From Vavraia culicis subsp. floridensis (Eukaryota > Microsporidia > Pleistophoridae), in contig NW_007360634.1 of NCBI RefSeq assembly GCF_000192795.1, positions 46,852 to 73,228 on the forward strand: a stretch of 26,377 nucleotides of DNA, written 5' to 3'. The first letter of the stretch is position 1. Each line of letters opens with the position of its first letter. The position numbers were made by a program, and so were the translations under genes. Below the pieces are notes generated by a model, which ran no database searches, was not told the DNA's origin, and was given only the letters and a program-made list of their open reading frames with translations. Shown piece after piece: positions 17,422-26,377 of the stretch.

Positions 17422-18399
17422 TCATCTAAGATCTCCGATGTTACGGTCCTTTACAATTATGTTTTTCAATACTTCGGCTAAAAAACAAACTAAATCACCT
17501 CTTTCTTTTTTTTCAACAGGGACCTTCATATTCTTCAGCTTTTCAGCTTTATCGCTGAAGCCTAGCCTTTGTGCCTGATCGTGAATTCTTATAATCATCA
17601 TTTCCAGCCGGTTATCGTAGTCGTGATCGATTTTGTCGTAATTTCTCAGCAGATATAAAGTCTCATCCGTTTCTCGATCGTACGAGTCTTTAAAAAGCAG
17701 CAGCTCAACAATCTCCAGAGCATACTCTTTTTGCCCATTTTGATGGTCTAACCTCTGCATATACTTGTATTGCGTGCGGAGATCCTCGTAATTGCGGTTG
17801 TTTTTTAGTTTTCTGTCAGCGATGTTGGTCATGTAGTCAGGACAATTCAAAATCTCGAGCAGTAGGCAATCATGTGAATCGAACACCGTATCCATGTAAT
17901 CAATGACCTGAGTGTTCTTGTTCTGCTTCCCGAATTCACTTTTCAGATAGCTCTGGTATATCCTGATCTTTTCGAAAACAGAACCTATTGTTCGAAGGTT
18001 CCTCATGATGCTCTCATTCTCATTTTTCAATGAATGAATGAGGTTTTCCAAGTTATAAATCATTACTTCTGTTTCCTCTGTGCTATCATACCTTTTAGAG
18101 GGAAACTTCTTGTTAAATACTAAGAATAAATCGATCACAAGGTCTCTAAACTTGAGCTCTGATAAGCTAGAAAGTCTCATATTATCCTCCTTTAGTGCGT
18201 CTCTTTTGGTTATGCGTCGATTTATTTCTGTCTTAACATCTTTTACAAGGCATTCGAACTGCAGTGGTGTTAAGAACGACATTTTCGTCGTTGCACTTTT
18301 CTGCCGTTCTTTAATATCAATTTTCCTGAGATGTATGCCGATATATCCGTAGAGTATGTATCGCGTAATTTCATGCTCATCGTCACCTTTATTAGCCAT
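17422..18399 (-). CDS. Spa2-like protein with tandem SHD repeats
   Basis: A 325-residue protein whose N-terminus matches the Spa2 homology domain of fungal polarisome scaffolds Spa2/Sph1 and animal GIT proteins. Residues about 8-62 follow the fungal order: an aromatic helix (ITRYILYGYIGIHL), an R-x-x-S-A-x-x-K stretch, then LTPLQFECLVKDVKTEINRR at 43-62. A second SHD repeat lies at about 76-100 (LSSLSELKFRDLVIDLFLVF, then KKFP). The rest (about 105-325) is charged, helical and unassigned, with likely coiled coil at about 110-150. Yeast Spa2 is about 1,466 residues, so this is a minimal version. The ATG at 18399 is preferred to 18282 because the aromatic helix belongs to the domain. Spa2 scaffolds MAP kinase kinases and polarity factors at growth tips; whether that applies here is unknown. 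Confidence 0.68.
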   Translation of the reverse strand: MANKGDDEHEITRYILYGYIGIHLRKIDIKERQKSATTKMSFLTPLQFECLVKDVKTEINRRITKRDALKEDNMRLSSLSELKFRDLVIDLFLVFNKKFPSKRYDSTEETEVMIYNLENLIHSLKNENESIMRNLRTIGSVFEKIRIYQSYLKSEFGKQNKNTQVIDYMDTVFDSHDCLLLEILNCPDYMTNIADRKLKNNRNYEDLRTQYKYMQRLDHQNGQKEYALEIVELLLFKDSYDRETDETLYLLRNYDKIDHDYDNRLEMMIIRIHDQAQRLGFSDKAEKLKNMKVPVEKKERGDLVCFLAEVLKNIIVKDRNIGDLR

Positions 18400-19406
18400 C
18401 CTCAGATACAGCAATTCCTACTTTAAATATGTGATAAAAGACGGTTTCAAAGGTTGTTTCACATATAAAAAGGATTTACTGGGCAAGACTGTGCATGGCC
18501 ACTGATGCTTTGAGGCATTCACCAATATCTTGATCGCATGCTGTCCTGTGTTAGCAGTCATCCCTTCGATAAGTTGTTCCACAAAAAACCTGAGGCCGAT
18601 TGCTACACGTAGATCACTGAAAGTGTAAGAGCTAGAAGTTCTTTGTACTCAGAATTTGATTGGATAAGATGGAGTATCTGTTTCAGATACGTTTGCTGTA
18701 ATTGGATCTTAATATGTGCATCAGCGAAGGAATGAGTGGTCGAGTTTGATTTTGCTGCTAACTTGAAGCGTTTATAAATCACAATTTTACAATTCTAACT
18801 GCATTAAGTGTGTTCGGTCTATGACAGACATTTCTTGCCACAGGTATTTTGCTTGCACAAACCAGTTTAGGTTATTTGCCTAGTGATTTGAGGCTTCCAA
18901 CCATGAGCCTATTAGTATTTTTAATACAAACCAAACGAAATAATTATCAAAACGATAATTCAATGCTCGATTATGAAGTTTTGGGATTGAGTTGTGTGTT
19001 CAGAATGAGCTAATGCTCATAGTTTACACTGGTCAACGCATATGATAAAACACAACACGAAAGTGAGCCCTGTGTTGTGGTCCTTCGGTTGACCGGTTTA
19101 CTAAATGGAATATCAGTGGTTTTACCTAATTGGGATGATTAAATCACAAACTTAATCGAAAAGGGAAAATTCACAATCACAAGACAAGAAAGGGAAACAC
19201 TAATTGCTTTGTGTCACAGTTACGGACCATGTAACATATACTTTTGCATGGAAGTATGAACTTTATTTGTTGGAACTATTCTTCTGGTATTTGCTATGTG
19301 CACCATTTCGGGCTCGATGGCATGGAACATATGTTGCCATTTGGGCAGCCCCATTCCTGTAATACATTGTTGTTCCTTTTGTTCAGAAAAATTTTGACCC
19401 CCTGAA
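18400..19406. other. Divergent intergenic region
   Basis: About 1 kb between the Spa2-like and ArgRS start codons, so it holds both promoters. No coding frame. A six-base stem with TAAT loop lies at 19005-19020. The C-run at 19398-19402 belongs to ArgRS. Confidence 0.5.
19397..19403 (+). promoter_or_regulatory. C-run start signal (ACCCCCT)
   Basis: ACCCCCT three bases before the ArgRS ATG, the longest C-run among the start signals in this window. Confidence 0.6.
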
Positions 19407-21248
19407 ATGGCACATGTAAACTTTGATATTGATGACATAAAAAACGACCTCATCGAATATTTAACCAAAAAAACACCTTTGACTCGTAAAATGGCACAAC
19501 TGGCAACGGAAGTAAGTAAGAACTTTGGAAAGTCGGATTTTACGATACAATTGGCGAAGGTTTTACATTCTGAAAAAAATGGTATCAAGAACATCATTGC
19601 TGATGTTGATCTACAGGTCGACGATTTCCTAGTGGAGGTATCGAAGTCGAAGCTCTGTTACAATGTGAAGATTGATAAAACGAGATATTGCGATCGGATA
19701 TATACAGCCATAATGAGCAGTGAGGTATATGACGCGGAATGCATGTCACACAAAGCTAGATATTATGGATCGAAGAATATGGGCAAGGGTAACACGATCG
19801 CGATCGATTTCTCGTCACCGAACATTGCAAAAAAATTCCATGCTGGTCATCTGCGAACAACTATTTTGGGAAATTTTCTTTCAAATCTCTACAAATACCT
19901 AAACTTTAAGGTGGTAAGAATTAATCACCTTGGCGATTGGGGAAAGCAGTTCGGCCTGGTGGGTGTGGGGTTTAAAAAATATGGAAATGAGGATGAGTTG
20001 AATAAGGATGCTATAAAACATCTATTGGAGGTATATATAAAGATAAATCAGGATCTAAGGGAAGAAAAGGATGCTATGGAAGAGAAACTAACCTCTGATA
20101 TGAGTGGAATGCAAATAAATGGTTTGAATTCGAGTCAAGACGAAAAATTGTCGGAGTTTGAGAAAAAGCGCAATGTCTCGAAAATTGACCAGGAGGCCAA
20201 GGACTATTTTGCAGCGCTTGAACGGGGCGATGAGGAGAAAATGAAACAGTGGAAGCGTTTCCGATCTCTATCGATTGAAAAATACAAAGTTCTGTACTCA
20301 ACATTAAATATTAAATTTGATGTATATGGTGGTGAAAGCTTGTACGCTAAGGCTGGCCTTGAAGTCATCGGCGATGCGGAGATCGACACGGACAGCAGCA
20401 TGTTTTATGATTTGGGCGAACTTGGGAAGCTTGTAGTCAGAAAAAGCGATGGCAGCACGTTGTATTCGACGCGAGATTTAGCGGCAGCTGAGGACAGAAT
20501 AAAGAGTTATAATCCAGTCAAATTGGTGTATGTAGTTGCAAGCCAGCAAGATTTATATTTCAAACAGCTGTTCAGTGTGCTGAGAGGCGAGTGTGGAAAC
20601 AAGAGACGCATTCCTGATGGCTTGGAACTGGAACACATTAGTTTCGGTATGGTGAATGGGCTTAGTACGCGAAAAGGAAACCTCGTCTTTCTTGAGGACA
20701 TAATAGATGCGGCAAAGGAAGCAATGCACAACACTATGATTAAGAACAAAGCGAAATACGATGAAATAGAAAATGTGGAGGATACATGCACGACGCTGGC
20801 CGTGTCAGCCATGATTATTCAGGATTTCGGCGCTAAACGAGCAATAAATTACACATTCGATATGAAACGGAACACCAGCTCGGAGGGCGAGACCGGTCCT
20901 TACCTCCAGTACACGCATTGCCGATTAATGTCTATTCGCAAAAAAAATTCTGTTTTGTGTGCCAAGATAGACGCAGATTTGTTGTCGGATGATGCACTTA
21001 ATCTTATCTTCTATCTTTCCAAGTTTGGCACTGCCGTTAACGAATCGTACACGACATCGGAACCATGTAAGCTGGTAACCTATCTCATGAAGCTATCAAA
21101 GCAGGTCAACTCGCTTTTCTCTACCTTAAGGGTTTTTGGAGAAGAAGAAAAACTGGCACAAGCCCGGCTGGCAGTCTTCGAAGCATCGCGAAAAATTCTA
21201 AACAACGGGATGAAAATACTTGGCATGAAGCCTTTGGAGCGGATGTAG
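19407..21248 (+). CDS. Arginyl-tRNA synthetase
   Basis: A 613-residue class I synthetase that charges tRNA-Arg. An N-terminal tRNA-binding domain (about 1-125) is followed by the HIGH-type signature in DFSSPNIAKKFHAGHLRTT (134-152, HAGH at 145-148), then RINHLGDWGKQFG (171-183) and YSTRDLAAA (353-361). The degenerate KMSKS-type loop is FGMVNGLSTRKGNLVFLED (413-431), as is normal for eukaryotic ArgRS. The anticodon-binding domain runs from about 465 to a typical C-terminus ending LGMKPLERM. Between about 222 and 262 there is a charged Ser/Lys/Glu-rich stretch that appears longer than in the yeast enzyme. Only one ArgRS is visible, and no mitochondrial signal, as expected for organisms with mitosomes. 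ATTAAA follows the stop by about 17 bases. Confidence 0.98.
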   Translation: MAHVNFDIDDIKNDLIEYLTKKTPLTRKMAQLATEVSKNFGKSDFTIQLAKVLHSEKNGIKNIIADVDLQVDDFLVEVSKSKLCYNVKIDKTRYCDRIYTAIMSSEVYDAECMSHKARYYGSKNMGKGNTIAIDFSSPNIAKKFHAGHLRTTILGNFLSNLYKYLNFKVVRINHLGDWGKQFGLVGVGFKKYGNEDELNKDAIKHLLEVYIKINQDLREEKDAMEEKLTSDMSGMQINGLNSSQDEKLSEFEKKRNVSKIDQEAKDYFAALERGDEEKMKQWKRFRSLSIEKYKVLYSTLNIKFDVYGGESLYAKAGLEVIGDAEIDTDSSMFYDLGELGKLVVRKSDGSTLYSTRDLAAAEDRIKSYNPVKLVYVVASQQDLYFKQLFSVLRGECGNKRRIPDGLELEHISFGMVNGLSTRKGNLVFLEDIIDAAKEAMHNTMIKNKAKYDEIENVEDTCTTLAVSAMIIQDFGAKRAINYTFDMKRNTSSEGETGPYLQYTHCRLMSIRKKNSVLCAKIDADLLSDDALNLIFYLSKFGTAVNESYTTSEPCKLVTYLMKLSKQVNSLFSTLRVFGEEEKLAQARLAVFEASRKILNNGMKILGMKPLERM

Positions 21249-21878
21249 TGCCAATGAAGAACATCATTAAAGTTAATATTTTTGCTTCCATGCCTTTGAT
21301 CGAAATAGCTGTATAAGCTCGTGTTGCAAATGGTATGCAGTATCAAATTGATATGCCACCAAATATTCCCGCAGATTAATGGCAGTAAAACCTAAATTCA
21401 TAAAAATATGATCAAGAATTGCTGTATTTAGGATAATGGCGATGACACGGTTCAACATGCCAACATTAAACGAAATACACTTCTTGGGCAACAATAATAA
21501 CACGGCAGACTTGCAGTCGAAATAACTCGTGCAAGCATAATTTTGTAGGAATACGTGTTGATTATTTTTGCCAAGTATAAGAAGAACAAAGCAGATGTTT
21601 TACTCGTTGTTAAAGAATAAAATACTGCACAAAGATATCATCTTGATGCCATAAACTGACACGTGGTATCTATAATTGTGATTTTCATCGCAGTGCAAGA
21701 TCTAAAAAGCAATTTATGATTACTACCTGCATCTACCTGGCATCAAAAGGCAAATGCCCTGATCATCTTGTACCAAAGTATTTCATCCTAGTGGCACGGC
21801 CTAACGATGTAAAGTGGTGTATTCAAGAAATTACTGAGTCCGAACGACATGCTACTTCAAAACAAATTTTAACTACTT
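21249..21878. other. Convergent intergenic region
   Basis: Between the 3' ends of ArgRS and DPM1. A 61-codon frame at 21716-21901 overlaps the end of DPM1 and has no recognisable content. Confidence 0.45.
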
Positions 21879-22583
21879 TCAGCTTTCTCTACATACCATA
21901 AGGCTGAGAAGGGTCTTGACGTACAGAACTATCTCGACAAACTTCATCTTAGAGGAACCTGTGCATCTGTCGTGAAAAATGATCGGATACTCACCAATTT
22001 TAAAGTCATGGACCGCAGCGCGGTATATTACCTCCGTTTGAAAAGCGAATCCATCTGATTTTACGAGCGGAACAATCGTTTTAAGCAAGCTTGTTCTGTA
22101 TAAACGGAAGGAATTGGTGTAATCGGTGATATCGACGCCAAGCATGATTTGTGCAAGGTTGTTTGCACCTCGTGAAATGACTTTTCTCAGAAATGGCCAG
22201 TTAACAACATTACCCTGGTTGTATCTTGTGCCGTAGACCAAATCATAGTTAGATTTCCGTTGCGTTTGTATAAGATTTTGTATATCAAAAGGATTCTGTG
22301 AGAGATCAGAATCCATTATTATAACGAATTCGCTGTTTTCACAGTACTTCAACGCATGTTTGTATGCGCTTCCTAGGCCCGATTTCTGGTTCCTTCTGAT
22401 AGCCATAATTGGAAATTCATCGCGTAGCTGACAGACCAGTTCGTATGTGCCATCGGGAGAAGCATCATCAATGAATATCATACTATATGGAAGGTTAAGC
22501 TGCGTAAAGGTTTCTTTCAGGAAAATACACAGAATTTCGACATTATCACGCTCGTTGTATGTGGGGATAATAATGGTGTACAT
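21879..22583 (-). CDS. DPM1: Dolichol-phosphate mannosyltransferase catalytic subunit (DPM1)
   Basis: A 234-residue family GT2 enzyme that transfers mannose from GDP-mannose to dolichyl phosphate at the ER, making the donor for O-mannosylation and GPI anchors. Visible: IIPTYNERDNVE at 5-16, FIDDASPDGT at 37-46, metal-binding DSD in IIMDSDLSQNP (88-98), YGTRY at 117-121, the DYTNSFRLY segment at 154-162 (usually D-x-T-S-G-F-R) and FHDRCTGSSKM at 203-213. There is no C-terminal membrane segment, so it is the soluble human/S. pombe type, which needs DPM2/DPM3-like partners, rather than the S. cerevisiae type. The frame is open from a TTG at 22601, but the ATG at 22583 starts the conserved region and follows a C-run. 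Its lipid substrate would come from the cis-prenyltransferase at 2770-3504. Confidence 0.96.
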   Translation of the reverse strand: MYTIIIPTYNERDNVEILCIFLKETFTQLNLPYSMIFIDDASPDGTYELVCQLRDEFPIMAIRRNQKSGLGSAYKHALKYCENSEFVIIMDSDLSQNPFDIQNLIQTQRKSNYDLVYGTRYNQGNVVNWPFLRKVISRGANNLAQIMLGVDITDYTNSFRLYRTSLLKTIVPLVKSDGFAFQTEVIYRAAVHDFKIGEYPIIFHDRCTGSSKMKFVEIVLYVKTLLSLMVCRES

Positions 22584-23151
22584 TTGTGGGGATAGAACCA
22601 ATAAAAATAAATAAATGTTAATTTAGTTGAAACGAATAACGCTGGATAAGGAGCGTAGCCTACGCATACTTAAGTAGCAAAATAAGCAACGGACAGATAA
22701 ATGTATTACAAGCGACATCGATTCGCTCTAAAACATCATCGTACTAAGATGGCTCTATCAGCCTAACAGCTCTGGCACTGATATTTTACTGGCCAAGCCA
22801 ATCAGTTTCTACCATGAAAAACAAATATTACGGATTTTTTCGCCACAACCGCAGATATAATACGGAATGAATCCAGCTTTAAATCTTAAATGTATGACCA
22901 TATCGAGTATGTTCTATTGTTGTAAAGAACTCTTCATTTAAATACTACGATAGTGGTACTGGCAATTTACATAACGAACAGATGTTTTTGGCTCTTATAT
23001 ACCAAATATTAGACCAGATGTATCATAGCTGTTTATTCAATGTGCTTTAACATTGTATGACATTACTTTTACCTTTAATCCCGATCATATTGTCAAAGAA
23101 TGGCCATTCATGTCAAGGCTGAACTAGTCACTTCCCTACAGAACACATATT
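22584..23151. other. Intergenic region between DPM1 and Tsr3
   Basis: AT-rich with no supportable gene; the C-run before DPM1 is the only marked element. Confidence 0.5.
22587..22593 (-). promoter_or_regulatory. C-run start signal (ATCCCCA)
   Basis: Minus-strand ATCCCCA, three bases before the DPM1 ATG at 22583; it supports that start over the upstream TTG. Confidence 0.55.
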
Positions 23152-23676
23152 TCATAAATTCTGTCTCATATTATCGTTCAAGTACCTGTTCTGCTTGTCT
23201 ATAACCTCGGCACTATCATGGCAATCCTTATAGAGCGACAAGAGCTCGTAGTTGATCTTGAAGAACTCGTTCCCGTAGTTAAACTCCCTGACAACATCAT
23301 GAGCTTCATCTGCGAATCCGCATATATAAAGACCAGCAGCCAAGGCTTCGGCACAGTTTAATTGGCATGGTTTTCCATAGTTTACAGGATTCGCAGCCAC
23401 AAGAAACGGAAGTAATCTGTTTTTACACCCGCAAAACAGTCTAAAATCGGTGGAGTCAACCTTTTTCCATGAGCAGTCTATCAATCCTATCCCCTGCTTA
23501 TCGATCACGCATTTGTCAAGCGGGGAGATAGTCTGTGTTCCCTTTGGTGATAGGAGTATGCCGCCAAATCTTTGTTTGTTGTTTAACATTTGCACTTTAT
23601 TCGCCCGAATAAGTTTTTGCCCGGAGCATATCTTTTTGTTGCATTGACCAATATCGTAGATAATTTTCCTGACCAT
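23152..23676 (-). CDS. TSR3: Tsr3, 18S rRNA aminocarboxypropyltransferase
   Basis: A 174-residue homologue of Tsr3, which transfers the aminocarboxypropyl group of SAM to the N1-methylpseudouridine in helix 31 of small-subunit rRNA late in ribosome maturation. Family motifs run the full length: DIGQCNKKICSGQKL at 8-22, FGGILLSPKGTQTISPLDK at 37-55, GLIDCSWKK at 64-72, RLLPFLVAANPVNYGKPCQL at 87-106, NCAEALAAGLYICGF at 107-121 and FKINYELLSLY at 139-149. Yeast Tsr3 is 313 residues with a long acidic C-terminal extension; this one has only the catalytic core, at about the length of archaeal versions. The frame is open from a GTG at 23706, but the ATG at 23676 begins the conserved core. A minus-strand CCCC lies 24 bases upstream of that ATG. 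Confidence 0.94.
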   Translation of the reverse strand: MVRKIIYDIGQCNKKICSGQKLIRANKVQMLNNKQRFGGILLSPKGTQTISPLDKCVIDKQGIGLIDCSWKKVDSTDFRLFCGCKNRLLPFLVAANPVNYGKPCQLNCAEALAAGLYICGFADEAHDVVREFNYGNEFFKINYELLSLYKDCHDSAEVIDKQNRYLNDNMRQNL

Positions 23677-26377
23677 CCTAAGCGTCAATCTCAACTCAAG
23701 GGGCACAAATTTTTTGCTGATTCGTTCTCGGGGTTTACCACAAGTGATGAATGGTGAAACAGAAACATATTCAGTTAGTCAGTGGAGTTGTTACTATAAA
23801 CGCATGTGAGTAAAGGCATCTGAATACTTTGAAGTGACCATGGCGTGTTACCAGCAAATGAGAGACGAGCCGGTATTCCTATGATACCTTGTCAAATTCA
23901 TTACCAGTGCCCGTCTCTGTCGCACATGTTTGCATGCACTATGAATAAAATAACGTACAATAAATGATATGATACACGGATATAACTATTTGTTACCCTA
24001 TTAAAAGTCCTTAGTTTGCCGTATTAAGCTTGCTTACCTGTACGAGGTGTGGTTTTGTAACTATCTATAGGGTTAAACCAGATCTAGTAAGAGTCGGTAA
24101 CATAGTACTTATAATTATTCATGACACCAGATCATATGTAAGTAGCTTATCACCTGCTAAAACTCCTCATTGTGACTTGGTTAGGAGGTAGTATTATTTG
24201 ACACAAATGATAGGAGAATAAGATCATAAGGACAGAACATTCTCTCCAAATCAAGACAAATATGACGTATTTATCTGGGCAGCTTACTGAAAAGATAAAT
24301 TATGTGAAGTATGACGGCATGATTTGGCACACATCTATCTTCATTTGATGAAAGAAGCGTTGATTGAAACAGTCTAAGAGGTCATTACCGATGTCTATGG
24401 AACATATATCGTTAGTGTGAATGTCTTTATCGTATCAGGATTGCAAAAATAGCGTTGCATTTTACAAGATTTAGATGTAAATCGTACTGATAGCTTATAT
24501 TCAAGCCCAAATGCCTATTCCACCGAGATAGTGATTGATATATACCACAGCTTTTTGTTAAGACTATACCGCGCTTTTGAACAGGACAAAACACGGCATA
24601 CATTCGTGCTGCAAGATGAGTTATATTAGATGTATAGTGCACCGACTACAGTATTTATAACCAATTCAACATCCTTGTACCAGTACCTACCGGGTGATTG
24701 GCAACCATTATTGCTTTTTGTTGAAATCAGAATTTACTTGTTGAAAAAAAACGCTGGACGATCCACTATCAGCATGTGATCCAAAAAGACCGAAATAGAA
24801 CGGCGTGGTAGCGCACAAATAGATATGTGCGACACACAACATCCTGCTGATTTCTGAACATGATATGTACTGATAGACCTGTAGACAAAGTTTTTTGGAC
24901 CATTTATTACCGATCCAACAAACGGAGTATTTGATGAATCAATATTCGATCCGTTGTTGATGCCCATAACGAAGGTAGAATTTGAATTGATGAAGAAATA
25001 CAGCAATATTTAAAGCCCAAGTTGAACTAAGCCAAGAACAGAACGTTGTGTTCATCAACAAGAGCGATGAAATCAATAATCAAAATAATAAGCACGGTTA
25101 CAAGAGATAGAATGTTTCGTACATTACCAAATGTTGCAATCGCATAGGCGTTCATAATCTGTCTTGATTTGATTATGTGAGATGAATGAGTCCACTAAAT
25201 ACAAAAAGTTGGTTACTAACTGACTGTATTAAAAGTTTTACGCTATGAAGTATAATAAAGCCTGAACCGAAAATATCTGGAAAATGAGAACAGAAATTGC
25301 CCGTAAGCCAGGTGTTTTTTCAATTCTCCCCTACACTGATTCCTTGATTTAGACTTGAAACACACGTAAAATCAGCATCTCAGTAATCGAATGCATGCAA
25401 AGTTTTACTTTTCTATTCGAGTTACTTATTAATATCACCACTATGAATCAATATACGTGCTTGTATACAACCCAAGGATAGAAAAGTACATTTCCAAAAT
25501 CAGTACTGCAAAAACACGCACATCTGCTGCATTCATTAACAATCAATCTACAACAAAACACAGAACATGATGTGCACGAAATACACCACCCAATGTCAAT
25601 CACAGAGGGACAGCATCGTTCCAAGAATCGATTTTTTTATCATTCATAGCCGATCGCTCAATGATGGGCAGTTCAGCCTCGGATTAGCGAGTAATACCTT
25701 TAAAGAGAAATGCTGCTACAAAACATGAAAATGCCACCACTTGCATCGATCTTTCTCGTGCCTGGCAATTGATGGCAGAGGTTTGCTTTTAGGTGTTCAT
25801 TAGTATTTAGCTCATGGTGGGTAGGTTGTAGAAGAATGACACAGCAATACTGGCACGCACCAAATCTGCAACAATAAAATGCATGGTATGGTCGGTATCG
25901 GTACGATGAAGTGCAATATTTGGAAATAGTTCGTCCGTTTTTGATCTACTACTTGTGTACACAGCAATTGTGCCGTATGTTAACGGACATTCTGCTGATG
26001 TACAGGTAGACCAAGAAAGGCTGATGGACAGTTCTGCAGCTCAACCGGATCATAGAAGATTTGAGAAGAGAAATAGCGTTTAAACCATACAACTGTTCAA
26101 ATTAACACTGAGATGCTACTCTGTATCTTAAGAATGCGTAAGATTCTCGCCACCCGGTAGCTATGCACCTCGCAGCAGCATTAGTGAATGATTTGCAATG
26201 TCTATTAGAATGAATAACAGAAAAGCATTTATTAGCCATACAGGAACAGCATCGGTATCAACAGATGAGAGACAGCGCTACGATAGAACACGCTTGGTCC
26301 ATTCACATTCCATTGTTTGTGGTACGAATCAGTCAAAATACCACTCACTGATCGAAATATCATTTTGCAGTTGAACA
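23677..26377. other. Gene-poor right end, 2.7 kb
   Basis: I find no gene, RNA gene, tandem repeat or mobile element here. The open frames longer than 60 codons (near 24427-24642 and 24734-25006) have no recognisable content and no C-run start signal. Base composition looks like the other intergenic DNA. It may hold lineage-specific short genes, non-coding RNAs or decayed elements that cannot be recognised by eye. Confidence 0.45.

Noticed and set aside
19005..19020. Six-base inverted repeat with TAAT loop between the Spa2-like and ArgRS genes
   Set aside because: Short stem expected by chance; no second copy seen.
21716..21901. 61-codon plus-strand frame
   Set aside because: Overlaps the end of DPM1 and lacks start signal and motifs.

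Overview
ORGANISM. The window reads as nuclear DNA of a microsporidian. All recognisable genes are eukaryotic, uninterrupted by introns, and most are shorter than their yeast or human counterparts. Most genes have a short C-run (ACCC to ACCCCC) just upstream of the start codon, which is the CCC-like start signal described for microsporidia, and AATAAA or ATTAAA at or just after the stop codon. The genes are loosely packed, about 14 in 26 kb with AT-rich gaps of 0.3 to 2.7 kb. That fits a larger-genome lineage such as Trachipleistophora or Vavraia better than Encephalitozoon; this placement is an inference, not a database match.

LAYOUT. 1-1558: mostly non-coding, with one possible small membrane protein. 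1559-5412: a Gid8-like LisH/CTLH protein (-), a cis-prenyltransferase for dolichol synthesis (+), and a GYF-domain protein resembling the U5 snRNP 52K subunit CD2BP2/Lin1 (+). 7035-8922: a PI31-like proteasome regulator (+) converging on eIF4E (-). 9248-10952: a lineage-specific locus with a cysteine-repeat, mucin-stalked, single-pass membrane protein (-), and next to it a frameshifted relative made of a signal peptide plus one of the same cysteine modules (+). 12657-16617: a Ubc8/UBE2H-type E2 (+), the CAF1/Pop2 deadenylase (+) and a Pat1 decapping activator (+). 17422-23676: a Spa2-like SHD protein (-), arginyl-tRNA synthetase (+), dolichol-phosphate mannosyltransferase DPM1 (-) and the 18S rRNA aminocarboxypropyltransferase Tsr3 (-). 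23677-26377: no gene found.

HOW THE GENES RELATE. There are no operons. Four themes recur. (1) mRNA fate: eIF4E, CAF1, Pat1 and the splicing-factor-like GYF protein, with CAF1 and Pat1 as same-strand neighbours. (2) Protein turnover: Gid8 and its cognate-type E2 Ubc8/UBE2H, implying a retained GID/CTLH ubiquitin ligase, plus PI31. (3) The dolichol route: the cis-prenyltransferase makes the lipid and DPM1 charges it with mannose, in a group thought to keep O-mannosylation while losing N-glycosylation; the Ser/Thr/Pro stalk of the cysteine-repeat protein is a natural O-mannose acceptor. (4) Translation: ArgRS and Tsr3. The least-known part is the cysteine-module surface-protein locus at 9248-10952. 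The most informative reduced versions of known proteins are the PI31-like, Spa2-like, eIF4E and GYF proteins.
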